In this document: in pieces, positions 8,237-17,526 of the stretch
Numbering within the stretch: position 1 is the stretch's first letter
Layout of the letters: every line of letters begins with the position of its first letter
Assembly: GCA_002699025.1 (NCBI GenBank)
Contig: PABA01000027.1
Span: forward strand, 1-64,000
Reading direction: 5' to 3'
DNA from: Sandaracinus sp.
GTDB taxonomy: Bacteria; Myxococcota_A; Polyangia; Polyangiales; Houyiibacteriaceae
Length of the DNA stretch: 64,000 bases
Notes under the pieces: model-generated
Database searches by the model: none
What the model was told of the DNA's origin: nothing
Seen by the model: only the letters and a program-made list of their open reading frames with translations
Position numbers and translations under genes: made by a program

Positions 8237-10969
8237 TCAGGGATGGCCCGCCAGCCACTCCCGCATGTCCCGCGCCGGATGCGCGTACCCCCCCTCCTCG
8301 CTCACCCGCTGCGCCTCCACCACCATCTCCCGCCCGCGCCTCCGGTCCACGCCCGCCTCGTAGAGCGCGCGCCCGTACCAGTAGTCCACGTCCGCCCGCG
8401 CCTGCGCGCTCGCCGGGCTCTCGTGGCGGATGCGCCAGGCGCGCTCGAGCTCGCCGAGCACCTCGCTCGCCCTCCCCCGCTCGACCTCCACGGAGCCGAT
8501 GTTCTGCAGCACGATCGCCAGGTCCGGGTGCGCCTCCCCGAGCAGCCGCTCCCGGAGCGCCAGCGCCTCGCGCCAGATGCGCACGGCCTCGTCGGTCTGC
8601 CCGAGCCGCGCGTGGCTCCCGGCCATGTTCAGGAGCCCCCGCGCGTACTCCGTGTGCTCCTCCCCGTACGCCGCGCGCACGGCCTCGAGCGCCTGCTCGT
8701 ACTCGGGGATGGCCTCGGCCGGGTGCCCGGTCATCGCCAGGATGTCGCCCCGCTTCATCAGCGCCCGCGCGCGCACCGGGTGGTCCGCCGGGAGCACCTC
8801 CACGGCCCGCGCCCGCGCCGCGTCAATCCGCTCGCGCGCCTCCTCGCGCCGCCCGGCGCCGACCCACGCGCCGGCCAGGCGCACCTGCGCGGCGATGCGA
8901 TCGGGGTGCGAGGGATCGAGCTCGGCCTCGAGCAGCGCGTCGAGCCGCTCGAGCGGCTCCACGGCGCCGTGGAAGTCGCGCATCTTCGCGAGCGTGTCGC
9001 CGAGCTGCGCCAGCGGGCCGGCCAACGCCAGGCTCTCCGCGCCCCGGTGCCGCTCGACCAGCTCCACCGCCCGCCGCGCCTCCTCGAGCGCCGCGTCGCG
9101 CCGCCCCTCGGCGCTCGCCAGCCGCGCCCGCTCGCTCGCCAGCGCCGCCTCGGCCATCGGTCGCGGCCCGAGCCGGCCGAGCGTCGCCCCCGCGAGGTCG
9201 CCCCAGACGCGCCCCTCGGCGGGCCGCGATCGCCGCACGCCGGCCACGTCCACCAGCCGCGTCGCCGCCTCCACCAGGAGCTCCCCGTCGCCCCCGCGCA
9301 CGGCCCCGAGCGCCGCCTCCCGGAGCGCCTCCTCGGCGCCCTCGAAGTCGCCCCGCGCGTGGAGCGCCTCGCCGCGCACGAGCGCCGCCTCCGCCACCAC
9401 CGGCGCCCAGCCGATCCGCCGCGCGTCGGTCCAGGCCTCCGCCGCCGCGTCCACGGCCTCGTCCACGCGCCCGGCCCGCCGCTTCGCCCGCGCGCCCTCG
9501 ATGGCCCGCCGCGCCGCGTCGACGGCCTCGGCGTCCTCCGCGGGCGGCACGGGCGCCTCGAGCGCGCCCTCGCAGGCCACGAGCGAGGGGAGCGACTGGG
9601 CCGCGGCCGCCGCGTTCTCCACGACCTCCGCGTCCGCGCGCATCAGCTCGTCGCCGAGGAGCCGGAGCGCGAGCCGGCGCCGGTCGAGGCAAGCCCGGCG
9701 CCGATCGAGGAGCGCCTCGCTCTGCGTGTGCTGCACGTGGGTCGCCTCGCAGGCCGTGCGGTAGGCATCCCCGAGCGAGGCCGCGTAGTCGTCGAGGCGG
9801 GCCACGGTCGCGCCGACGCTCCGCTCGGCGAAGGGCACGCCGACCGCGCGCATGGCCCCCTCGACCTCGGCGCGCCGCGCGTCGCCCCACGCGCCCTCGA
9901 GCGCCGCGTCCGCGCCGGCGCAGGGGTCCTCGCTGGCGCCCTTCGCGAGCGTGCCGGCGAGGAAGGCCACGCCCACCACCAGCGCGACGCCGCCGACGCC
10001 GAGGAGGGCCCGCCGCCGCCGCTGGGGGCGGAGCCGCTCGCGCCGGAGCGCCTCGAGGAGCGCGCGCATGGAGGGCCAGCGCGCCTCCGGCTCCACGCTC
10101 AGGCCGCGGAGGAGGATCTTCCGCAGCCGCGCCGGCACCGGCGGCTCGGCGGGCGGCGGGCGGACGTTGCCCTGGAGCGTCGCCAGAGCCAGCGCCGGGA
10201 AGGTCTCCGCGTGGATGGGCCGCTCGCCGTAGAGCGCCTCGTAGAGGGAGACGCAGAAGGCGTACTGATCGCTCAGGGCATCGGCCGGCTGCGGCCGGAG
10301 GAGCTCCGGCGCCATGTAGCCGGGCGTGCCGACCAGGTCCTCGGTGCGCGTGAGCTCGAGGGAGATGTCGCTCTCCACGAGCTGCGTCGCCATGGCCTCC
10401 GCGTCGCGCTCCTCGAGGGGCCGCGCGAGGCCGAAGTCGCCGACCCGCGCGTGGCCGTCGTCGTCGACGAGCACGTTCGCGGGCTTGAAGTCGCGGTGCA
10501 CGAGCCCGGCCTCGTGGGCGACGGCGAGCCCCTCGCCGGCCTCGAGGAAGCGGTCGAGGATCTCCCCGGTGGCCTCGCCGCGCTTCCAGCGCGCGGTCTC
10601 GCGGAGGGCCCGCATCCAGGCGCGGAGATCGCGCCCCTCGACGAGCTCCATGGCGATGAAGATCCGCGACTCGCCGTCCGCGTCCTCGAAGACGCCCGCG
10701 TCGTAGACGCCGACCACGTTGCGGTGACTGACCCGCGCCATGGCCTTGGCCTCGCGGGCGACTCGGCCGCGCGCCTTGGTGTCGCCACTCTGGTCCGCGC
10801 GCAGCACCTTCAGGGCCACGCGCCGGTCGAGCTGCGGGTCGCGCGCGAGGTAGACGATCCCCATGCCGCCGGCGCCGAGGCGCCGCTCGAGCACGTAGCG
10901 GCCGACGCGACCTTCGCCGGTCGGATCGCTCGCGCGCGGGCGCGCCGGCCGGGTGGTGGGGGTCTCCAC
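8237..10969 (-). CDS. Membrane-anchored Ser/Thr protein kinase with TPR sensor domain
   Basis: The 910-residue kinase starts at GTG 10969. The kinase domain (about 24-290) is complete. It has the Gly loop LGAGGMGIVY (31-40), Lys54, HRD ending at Asp160, Asn165, DFG at 178-180 and APE at 220-222. A basic stretch and one transmembrane helix follow near residues 315-340. The outer 560 residues are helical and end in TPR repeats (about 560-880), a likely protein-binding sensor. This layout (cytoplasmic PknB-like kinase, helix, TPR exterior) is common in myxobacteria. Substrates are unknown. It stands alone, divergent from serS, with repeats on both sides. Confidence 0.92.
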   Translation of the reverse strand: METPTTRPARPRASDPTGEGRVGRYVLERRLGAGGMGIVYLARDPQLDRRVALKVLRADQSGDTKARGRVAREAKAMARVSHRNVVGVYDAGVFEDADGESRIFIAMELVEGRDLRAWMRALRETARWKRGEATGEILDRFLEAGEGLAVAHEAGLVHRDFKPANVLVDDDGHARVGDFGLARPLEERDAEAMATQLVESDISLELTRTEDLVGTPGYMAPELLRPQPADALSDQYAFCVSLYEALYGERPIHAETFPALALATLQGNVRPPPAEPPVPARLRKILLRGLSVEPEARWPSMRALLEALRRERLRPQRRRRALLGVGGVALVVGVAFLAGTLAKGASEDPCAGADAALEGAWGDARRAEVEGAMRAVGVPFAERSVGATVARLDDYAASLGDAYRTACEATHVQHTQSEALLDRRRACLDRRRLALRLLGDELMRADAEVVENAAAAAQSLPSLVACEGALEAPVPPAEDAEAVDAARRAIEGARAKRRAGRVDEAVDAAAEAWTDARRIGWAPVVAEAALVRGEALHARGDFEGAEEALREAALGAVRGGDGELLVEAATRLVDVAGVRRSRPAEGRVWGDLAGATLGRLGPRPMAEAALASERARLASAEGRRDAALEEARRAVELVERHRGAESLALAGPLAQLGDTLAKMRDFHGAVEPLERLDALLEAELDPSHPDRIAAQVRLAGAWVGAGRREEARERIDAARARAVEVLPADHPVRARALMKRGDILAMTGHPAEAIPEYEQALEAVRAAYGEEHTEYARGLLNMAGSHARLGQTDEAVRIWREALALRERLLGEAHPDLAIVLQNIGSVEVERGRASEVLGELERAWRIRHESPASAQARADVDYWYGRALYEAGVDRRRGREMVVEAQRVSEEGGYAHPARDMREWLAGHP

Positions 10970-11286
10970 GAGGGGAGGGTGCGACCGGACGGCGCTCGCG
11001 GCAACGGGGGTGGACCGGACGGTGGTGGCTCCGTCCCGGCGGATGGGAGGTGAGCTCGCCGCGTTCCGTAGTGGCGCGCGAGACCGCGGTCGCGTCTCTC
11101 CTCCCGGCGGTCGGGAGGCGAGCCGCGCGCCGCTCTCCGTAGTGGCGCGCGAGACGGCGGTCGCGTCTCCGTCTCGAGGACGTGCACGTGCACGTGCACG
11201 AGGACGAGGACGTTGGGGTGTGGGGCGCGTCGGTCCGGGCGCCGGTGGTGGCTCTCGCGCGCCGGCTGCGTTATCTCGTCGCCACC
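10970..11286. repeat. Intergenic region with 71-bp-spaced direct repeat and CGTGCA palindrome
   Basis: This 317-bp divergent gap separates the TPR kinase and serS. A 32-base direct repeat beginning CCGTAGTGGCGCGCGAGAC sits at 11066-11097 and 11137-11168. Directly after the second copy is the composite-family core at 11175-11212: a perfect 20-bp palindrome of CGTGCA repeats (11181-11200) followed by GAGGACGAGGACG. Promoters for both flanking genes must lie here, but I cannot pick a reliable -10/-35 pair. Confidence 0.7.
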
Positions 11287-12606
11287 ATGCTGGACCTGCG
11301 ATTCGTCAGCGAGAACCTGGACGCCGTGCGCGAGGCCCTCGGCCGCCGCGGCTACGACGACGCCGAGACGCTCGACCGCATCGGCGCCCTCGCGAAGGAG
11401 CGGCGCGAGGGCATCACCGAGGTCGAGGCCCTCCGCCACGAGCGCAAGGAGGCGTCGGCGGCGATGGGAAAGATCGCCGACAAGAAGTCCGCCGAGTTCC
11501 AGGAGAAGCGCGAGGCGCTGCGCGGGCTCGGCGACCGCATCAAGAAGCTCGAGGAGCGGAGCAAGGAGGTCCAGGAGGAGCTCGCCCAGCTCATGCTCCA
11601 CCTGCCGAACCTGCCGCACGAGTCGACCCCCGAGGGCGCCGACGAGAGCGCGAACGTGGTCGTGCGGAGTTGGGGGGAGAAGCCCGAGCTCGGCTTCGAG
11701 GCGAAGGACCACGTGGACCTCGGGCAGGGGCTCCGCATCCTCGACTTCGAGCGCGCGGCGAAGGTGGCCGGGGCGCGCTTCGTCTTCCTCCGCGGGCTCG
11801 GCGCGCGGCTCGAGCGGGCGCTGATGCAGCTGATGCTCGACCTGCACGTGGACGAGCACGGCTACGAGGAGCTCTGGGCGCCGGCGCTGGCGAACGACGC
11901 GGCGCTGACGGGCACGACGCAGCTTCCGAAGTTCCGGAAGGATCTGTTCGAGATCGCCCAGGACGCGGAGTGGGCGGAAGAGAACGAGGCGAAGGGGCAC
12001 CAGCTCTTCCTGATCCCGACCGGCGAGGTGCCGCTCACGAACTTCCACGCAGGCGAGATCCTCGAGCCGGAGGACGTGCCGCGGGCCTACTGCGGCTTCA
12101 CGCCCTGCTTCCGCAGCGAGGCCGGGAGCTACGGCAAGGACACGCGCGGGATGATCCGTCAGCACCAGTTCGACAAGGTCGAGCTCGTGCGCCTCTGCCG
12201 GCCCGAGGACGCGCTCGAGCAGCACGCCCTGCTCACCTCCCACGCGGAGGCCGTGCTCCAGCGGCTCGGGCTGCACTACCGGGTGGTGGAGCTCTGCGCG
12301 GGCGACCTCGGCTTCGGCGCGAAGAAGTGCTTCGACCTCGAGGTTTGGCTGCCGGGGCAGCAGGCCTACCGGGAGATCTCGAGCTGCAGCTGGTTCGGCG
12401 ACTTCCAGGCGCGGCGCCTGAAGGCGCGCTACCGGCCCGAGCCGAAGGCGAAGCCGCAGCTCCTGCACACGATCAACGGCTCGGGGCTGGCGATCGGGCG
12501 GGCGCTCGTGGCGGTGCTCGAGCAGGGGCAGCGCGAGGACGGGAGCGTCGTGATCCCGGAGGCGCTCCGCCCCTACCTCGGCGGGCGCGAGGTGCTCGAG
12601 GCGTGA
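11287..12606 (+). CDS. serS: Seryl-tRNA synthetase
   Basis: SerRS charges tRNA-Ser (and tRNA-Sec where present) with serine in the cytoplasm. Starting at ATG 11287 the protein is 439 residues, the usual bacterial length. The first 110 residues form the long antiparallel coiled-coil arm (RHERKEASAAMGKI onward). The class II catalytic core follows, with motif 2 around CFRSEAGSYGKDTRGMIRQH and motif 3 NGSGLAIGR near the end. The stop overlaps the GTG of the lipoprotein gene downstream. A large repeat-bearing gap lies upstream. Confidence 0.96.
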   Translation: MLDLRFVSENLDAVREALGRRGYDDAETLDRIGALAKERREGITEVEALRHERKEASAAMGKIADKKSAEFQEKREALRGLGDRIKKLEERSKEVQEELAQLMLHLPNLPHESTPEGADESANVVVRSWGEKPELGFEAKDHVDLGQGLRILDFERAAKVAGARFVFLRGLGARLERALMQLMLDLHVDEHGYEELWAPALANDAALTGTTQLPKFRKDLFEIAQDAEWAEENEAKGHQLFLIPTGEVPLTNFHAGEILEPEDVPRAYCGFTPCFRSEAGSYGKDTRGMIRQHQFDKVELVRLCRPEDALEQHALLTSHAEAVLQRLGLHYRVVELCAGDLGFGAKKCFDLEVWLPGQQAYREISSCSWFGDFQARRLKARYRPEPKAKPQLLHTINGSGLAIGRALVAVLEQGQREDGSVVIPEALRPYLGGREVLEA

Positions 12607-13457
12607 GGCCGGTCGCGGCGCTGGCGCTCGGGCTGCTCGTCGGCTGCACCTGCGGGCGGCAGAAGGACGAGGCGGCGGAGGCGACCGCGGCGGAGGCGAC
12701 CGCGGCGGGGGCGGCCGGCGCCGCCGACGAGGGCTCGCCGCGCGTCGACCCGCCGCCCATCTCGAGCCTCACCGTGGGCGGGCGCCTGCCCGAGCTGCGG
12801 CGCCTCGACCCGATGGACCCGCGCCTCGAGACGGCGCGGCGCTGGGCCGGCGAGTGCGACGGCGGGAACGCGCGGAGCTGCTGGCTGCTCGGGCGCGCTT
12901 GGGAGCAGGGCGAGGCGATGGACGCCGACGAGGGCTCGGCGCGGCGGCTCTACCGGCGGGCGTGCCGGGAGGGCGGCCAGGGCTGCGCGGACGCGGCGCG
13001 GCTCCACCCGGACCAGGCGAAGGCCTACGCGGAGCAGGGGTGCCGGGCGGGCTTCGGGCGCGACTGCGCTCGCTGGGCCGAGCTCGATCCGGAGGCGGCG
13101 GACGCGAAGCGGCTCGGCTGCGCGGCCGGCTGGCTCGAGGGCTGCGAGGAGGAGGTCGAGGGCTGCGGCGGCCCGCTCGGGCGCTGCGTGGAGCAGGCGC
13201 GGGCGCTCGCCGAGAGCCGGCCCGAGGAGGCGCGGCGCTTCGCGCGGGTGGCCTGCAGCGACGCGCGCACGGCCGGCTGCGCGGTCTACGCCGAGCTCCT
13301 CGAGAGCCAGGATCGGGAGGCCGCGAAGGTCGCCTGGCGCTGGGCCTGCGAGGGCGGCGACGCGGCGGCCTGCGAAGTGCTCCTCGAGCGCTTCGACCCG
13401 ACCCCCGGCGAGCGCGCGCGCCTGGAAGCGCTCGCCAGCGCCCTCCGCCCACGCTGA
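12603..13457 (+). CDS. Cysteine-containing Sel1-like repeat lipoprotein
   Basis: The GTG at 12603 overlaps the serS stop (GTGA), which makes a 284-residue lipoprotein. The signal peptide ends in LLVGC, with lipidation expected at the Cys. Eight or so helical units of Sel1/TPR type then run to the end. Each carries paired cysteines, as in CDGGNARSCWLLGRAWEQG and CREGGQGCADAARL, a pattern seen in secreted myxobacterial Sel1-like proteins. Residues 25-50 are an Ala/Glu-rich linker. Coupling to serS is probably chance packing rather than shared function. A strong hairpin follows the stop. Confidence 0.75.
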   Translation: MRPVAALALGLLVGCTCGRQKDEAAEATAAEATAAGAAGAADEGSPRVDPPPISSLTVGGRLPELRRLDPMDPRLETARRWAGECDGGNARSCWLLGRAWEQGEAMDADEGSARRLYRRACREGGQGCADAARLHPDQAKAYAEQGCRAGFGRDCARWAELDPEAADAKRLGCAAGWLEGCEEEVEGCGGPLGRCVEQARALAESRPEEARRFARVACSDARTAGCAVYAELLESQDREAAKVAWRWACEGGDAAACEVLLERFDPTPGERARLEALASALRPR

Positions 13458-13498
13458 AGCCGCGGCAGCGGGCTGTCCGCGGAACCGCCCGGACGAAG

Positions 13499-13533
13499 CG
13501 AGGGCGCGCGAGCTCGAGGCCCGCGCGCCCTCG
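13499..13533. terminator. Bidirectional hairpin terminator between convergent genes
   Basis: A perfect 12-bp stem, CGAGGGCGCGCG at 13499-13510 and its complement at 13522-13533, encloses an 11-base loop. It lies between the convergent Sel1-like lipoprotein and Kazal genes. There is no T-run, so it may work with Rho or simply as a stabilising 3' hairpin. Confidence 0.7.
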
Positions 13534-13550
13534 GCGTGCTCCCGGTCGGC

Positions 13551-14810
13551 TCAGCCGCGGGGCGGCGCCATCTCGTAGGGCAGGCAGATGCCCGCGCAGA
13601 CGGCCGGGCAGGCCTCGTCGCCGCTGCACGGGCTGTGGCACTCGTCCGTCGCGCAGAACTCGCCCTCGGCGCAGTCGTCGTCGGCGTAGCAGTACGTCTC
13701 GCCGCCGCCCCCGCGGCACTCGCCGTCGTGGGCCACGGGCACGTCCGCGCAGCCGGCCTCGCACTCGTTGCCGTAGGTGTTCCCGTCCGCGCCGCAGACC
13801 GGCGCCCACACGTCCGGGCAGAGGCAGGTCGCCCGGCACTCGCCATCGTGCGCCACGGGCACGTCCGCGCAGCCCGCCTCGCACTCGTTGCCGTAGGTGC
13901 GCCCGTCCGCGCCGCAGACCGGCGCCCACACGTCCGGGCAGATGCAGGTCGCCCGGCACTCGCCGTCGTGCGCCACGGGCACGTCCGCGCAGCCCGCCTC
14001 GCAGGCGTTCCCGTAGGTGCGCCCGTCCGCGCCGCAGACCGGCTCCCAGACCTCCGGGCAGCCGCACACGCCGCCGCACTCGCCCGGCTCGGCGGGCACG
14101 CCCGCGCACTCGGCGAAGCAGGCGTTGTCGTAGGTCACGCCGTCGGCGCCGCAGACCGGCGCGTAGATCTCGGGGCAGACGCAGCCCGGGTCGTCGCAGG
14201 CCCCGTCGGCCCAGTCCTCCACGCCGCTGCAGCGCGCCTCGCAGGCGTTGCCGTAGGTCTTCCCGTCGGCGCCGCAGACCGGCGCGTACACGGCCGGGCA
14301 GTCGCAGGTCGGCGCCGGCTCGCACACGCCGCAGGCGGCGAAGGTCGGGCAGGGGGCGCCGTCCTCGCAGATCGGGCACTCGTCGAGCGAGCACACCATG
14401 CCGGGGCCGCAGTCGGCGTCGCTCCCGCACCCGGGCGGCGGCGGCTCGACGGGCTCGCAGACGCCGTAGCAGACGGCCGGGCAGATGGCGTCCGGGTCGC
14501 CCTCGCAGGGGCTCCGGCACTCGTCGTGGTTGCAGACGCCGCTCGCGCAGTCCCCGTCGGCGAGGCAGTAGCGGACGTCCTCGCACTCGCCCTCGTAGGC
14601 GATCGGCACCCCGGCGCGATCGGCCTCGCAGGCGTTCCCGTACGTCACCCCGTCCTCACCGCAGACGGGGGCGTACTCGGTCGTACACACGTCCGGCGGG
14701 TCCGGCTCGCAGTCGTCCACGCCGACCATCAGCGGCGCGGCGAGCGCCAGGAGCGAGAGCAGGGGCGCGCGCTTCGCGCCGCGGAGTCCGAGTCCAAATC
14801 CAAGTCGCAT
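13551..14810 (-). CDS. Secreted protein with six Kazal-type inhibitor domains
   Basis: The 419-residue exported protein starts at ATG 14810 behind a good ribosome site (GAGGTGAA). A signal peptide covers about residues 1-29. Six Kazal-like modules follow, each with the signature C-x-APVCGxDGxTYxNxCEA and a closing Cys about 15 residues on. One lies next to the signal, then a Cys-rich spacer (60-155), then five more in tandem. A final Cys-rich segment (CYADDDCAEGEFC) closes the protein. Kazal domains inhibit serine proteases in animals; in bacteria the target is unproven. The last three modules are almost identical at DNA level, with a 120-bp period over about 13730-14050, so they arose by recent duplication. 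Confidence 0.85.
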   Translation of the reverse strand: MRLGFGLGLRGAKRAPLLSLLALAAPLMVGVDDCEPDPPDVCTTEYAPVCGEDGVTYGNACEADRAGVPIAYEGECEDVRYCLADGDCASGVCNHDECRSPCEGDPDAICPAVCYGVCEPVEPPPPGCGSDADCGPGMVCSLDECPICEDGAPCPTFAACGVCEPAPTCDCPAVYAPVCGADGKTYGNACEARCSGVEDWADGACDDPGCVCPEIYAPVCGADGVTYDNACFAECAGVPAEPGECGGVCGCPEVWEPVCGADGRTYGNACEAGCADVPVAHDGECRATCICPDVWAPVCGADGRTYGNECEAGCADVPVAHDGECRATCLCPDVWAPVCGADGNTYGNECEAGCADVPVAHDGECRGGGGETYCYADDDCAEGEFCATDECHSPCSGDEACPAVCAGICLPYEMAPPRG

Positions 14811-14983
14811 CGGTTCACCTCACCAAGGGGGGGTCCACGCAGGGGGCGCTCAGCACGCCCTCGCTCTCGGAGTGGCGCCGGCGCCGCCCGCCCGTCACGA
14901 AAATCCGCGCCCACCGCCATCCCCGCGCTCCAGCCACCTCGCACGACCACGCCCCGAGCCCGCGGCCGTGCTAGATCCGGGAC

Positions 14984-15784
14984 GTGGCGCTCATCGAAGT
15001 GCGCGGCTTGAAGAAGGCCTTCGGCGACGTGGTCGTCCTGGACGGCGTCGACCTCGACATCGAGCGCGGCGAGTTCGTCACGCTCATGGGCGTCTCCGGC
15101 TCGGGCAAGAGCCTCCTGGTGAAGATGCTCATCGGCCTCCTCCCGGCCGACGCCGGGACCATCCGCTTCGACGGTGAAGACGTCACCCACCTGCCCGAGC
15201 ACGAGTGGACGCCGGTCCGCCGCCGCATCGGCATGCTCTTCCAGGAGTACGCCCTCTTCGACTCCATGAGCGTCTTCGACAACGTCGCCTACGGCCTCCG
15301 GGAGCAGCGCCTCATGCCCGAGCCGCAGATCGCCGAGCGCGTGAAGGAGTCCCTCGACTCGGTGAGCCTCCCGGACTCCGCGGACCTCTGGCCGAAGGAG
15401 CTCAGCGGCGGCATGAAGAAGCGCGTCGCCCTCGCCCGCGCCATCGCCATGCACCCGGAGGTCGTCTTCTACGACGAGCCGACCGAGGGCCTCGACCCGA
15501 TCAACGTGACGCGCGTCGACCGGCTCATGCTGCGGCTCCGCGCCGAGAAGGGCATCACCTCGGTCATCGTCACGCACAACATGCAGAGCGCCTTCAAGAT
15601 CAGCGACCGGCTGATCTTCCTGCACGACGGCCAGGTCGCGCTCACGGGCACGCCGGACGAGCTGCGGGCGCGCCGCGAAGACCCGCGGCTGCGCCACTTC
15701 GTGGAGGCCTCCCTGAAGCGGCTCCCGCGCCGCTCGCGCCCGCCGGGCACGCCGAGCGAGCCGCCGCCGGTCGGGGTGCCGTAG
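14984..15784 (+). CDS. ABC transporter ATP-binding protein, MlaF-like
   Basis: The 266-residue ATPase begins at GTG 14984. It has Walker A GVSGSGKS, the Q-loop region MLFQEYALFDSMSVFDNV, the signature LSGGMKKRVALARAIA, Walker B VVFYDEPTEGLDP and switch His in VTHNM. The FQEYALFDSM and YDEPTEGLDPI wording matches MlaF/Ttg2A, which powers phospholipid or hydrophobic-compound transport across the envelope. Unlike a standard mla operon, no permease (MlaE) or MCE-domain protein (MlaD) lies next to it, so the partners must be encoded elsewhere. The C-terminal 25 residues are Pro/Arg-rich and extra. Confidence 0.85.
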   Translation: MALIEVRGLKKAFGDVVVLDGVDLDIERGEFVTLMGVSGSGKSLLVKMLIGLLPADAGTIRFDGEDVTHLPEHEWTPVRRRIGMLFQEYALFDSMSVFDNVAYGLREQRLMPEPQIAERVKESLDSVSLPDSADLWPKELSGGMKKRVALARAIAMHPEVVFYDEPTEGLDPINVTRVDRLMLRLRAEKGITSVIVTHNMQSAFKISDRLIFLHDGQVALTGTPDELRARREDPRLRHFVEASLKRLPRRSRPPGTPSEPPPVGVP

Positions 15785-15949
15785 CCGCCCCGAGCCGCGA
15801 ATCCGGGTGGCTGCCGAGCGAAGCCCACGCCGCGCCGTCGCCGTCGACCTCCTCCGCTCCGTCGAAGCCGCCCCGCTCCTCCGCGCGGGGCCGTCGCCGG
15901 CGACGTCGACGTCCTCCCGGCGGCGCGATCGGGGCGAGGAGGGTCGCGC

Positions 15950-16633
15950 TCAGCGGAGCGGGAGCGGCTCGGGGAGAGGCACGACCTCGGCGAGGCGCGG
16001 CGCGTTGCCCCCGTGGCGCGGCGGCGCGGGCAGGTCGTAGAGCTCGACCTTCCGCGCGGCGAAGTCGAGCACGACGAAGCCCGGCCCGTGCTCGCGGTGG
16101 AGCGTGCCCGCGTTGATGAAGACCAGCCCCGGGAAGGGCCGCACCATCCGCGCATGCGTGTGCCCGCCGACGACGAGGTCGACCTCCGGGTCGAGCCAGA
16201 GCGCCCGCAGCTCGTGGAGCGCCTGCAGCCCGTAGCCGCGGGTCTCCGGGCGGAGCTCGGCCATGTCGTTCTCGCCGACGCCGTGGCAGAGCAGGAGCGT
16301 GCCGGCGGCGGTGCGGAAGCGGCGCGTGCGCGGGAGCGACTCGAGCCAGGCCCAGGTGTTCGGGCGCACCTCGCGCGTCGCGTCCGGGAGCCCGCGCTGC
16401 TCGTTCGCGAGGAACCAGCGGTCGTGGTTGCCGGCGACGGTCTGCACGCCGTGGTTGCGGAGCAGCGTGCCGCAGCGATCCACGTTCCCCTGGCCGTCCA
16501 CGATGTCGCCCACGCAGAGCGTCGCGTCGACGCGCCCCTCGTGCTCGAGGAAGTGGATGGCGGCCTCGAGGAGCACGTCCTCGCCGTGCACGTCCCCGAT
16601 CGCCCCGACACGGCGCAGAACCCCGGTACCCAC
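15950..16633 (-). CDS. Metallophosphoesterase of the YfcE/calcineurin-like type
   Basis: The 227-residue protein starts at GTG 16633 and carries the full set of metal-binding motifs: GDVHG (Asp14, His16), GDIVDG (Asp43), GNHDRW (Asn69, His70), a lone His in LLCHGVGEND, and GGHTHAR near the end. This defines a two-metal phosphodiesterase or phosphatase of the YfcE / ApaH-like class; the natural substrate is not predictable. It is monocistronic and convergent with the MlaF-like gene. Confidence 0.88.
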   Translation of the reverse strand: MGTGVLRRVGAIGDVHGEDVLLEAAIHFLEHEGRVDATLCVGDIVDGQGNVDRCGTLLRNHGVQTVAGNHDRWFLANEQRGLPDATREVRPNTWAWLESLPRTRRFRTAAGTLLLCHGVGENDMAELRPETRGYGLQALHELRALWLDPEVDLVVGGHTHARMVRPFPGLVFINAGTLHREHGPGFVVLDFAARKVELYDLPAPPRHGGNAPRLAEVVPLPEPLPLR

Positions 16634-16806
16634 GCCGGCAACTTAGCCCGGATTCGTCCCCCGTCGACGCGCTCGCGCACATCCCTCGGGCCCGCGGCGG
16701 ATTCTCGCTTCGCCGAGACGCGGCCTCGGCCGGCGGCGAAGTCACGTCGCGAGCCCGCCCCGCCCCCGAGACCTCGCCTCGGCGCGGAGCGCGGCGGCGG
16801 CCGGCG

Positions 16807-17484
16807 TCAGAAGGCCTTCGGGCCCTCGCCGCGATCGCGATCGAGCCAGGCGAGCAGGCCGAGCCCGAGCAGCACCCCGGGGAGGACGGCGAGGACCGCG
16901 ACGAGGCGCCCCGGCGCCGGCCCGAAGCTCGCCCAGAGCCAGGCGCTGAGCAGGTTCACGGCTCCCGCGACGAAGCCGATCAGCGCCCCGAGGCCCTGCT
17001 GGCGCGCGATGAGCGCCCCGCTGAGGGCGCCGCCGAGGAGCGACGCGACGACCGGCCCGAGGCTCAGCCCGCACCCCCACTCGGGGAAGATGCCGACGAC
17101 CCACATGGCCGACCAGACCAGCGCACAGAGCCCGGCGAAGACCCCCGCCGTGCGCCGCCTCGAGAAGCTCTCGCCGTAGATCCGCTCGAGCGGGTCCACC
17201 CGCCCCTCGCGGGCCTTCGCCCGGCTCCGGATCCGCGGCGAGAGGCTCTCCCAGAGCGCGTCCGCGCCGCGCGCGTCGATCAGCTCGAGCAAGAGCTCCC
17301 CCGGCAGCGTCTTCGCCTCCAGCTTCGCCTCGAGCTCGTCCTTCCCGCGCCCCGACTCGACCCAGAGCAGGAGCAGCACGTCCGGCTCGAGCATCACCTC
17401 GAGGCGCTCCGCCGGCACGCGCCGCAGCAGCTTCACCAGCGCCTTCGCCGTGCGCCGCGTCTTCTTCTCCGGCCCGCTCCCCAT
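16807..17484 (-). CDS. Hypothetical membrane protein with soluble N-terminal half
   Basis: The 225-residue product is called from ATG 17484; an in-frame start at 17523 would add 13 Gly/Pro-rich residues that look non-native. Residues 1-115 are charged and helical (MLEPDVLLLLWVESGRGKDELE). Residues 120-215 hold four hydrophobic helices with small-residue spacers, resembling a glycine-zipper or DUF-type membrane module. I do not recognise the family. It is divergent from the molybdopterin oxidoreductase, with a 15-bp tandem repeat between them. Confidence 0.65.
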   Translation of the reverse strand: MGSGPEKKTRRTAKALVKLLRRVPAERLEVMLEPDVLLLLWVESGRGKDELEAKLEAKTLPGELLLELIDARGADALWESLSPRIRSRAKAREGRVDPLERIYGESFSRRRTAGVFAGLCALVWSAMWVVGIFPEWGCGLSLGPVVASLLGGALSGALIARQQGLGALIGFVAGAVNLLSAWLWASFGPAPGRLVAVLAVLPGVLLGLGLLAWLDRDRGEGPKAF

Positions 17485-17526
17485 CGCCCCGCCAGCATGG
17501 GCCCCCGGGCCGCCCGGCGCCACGGT

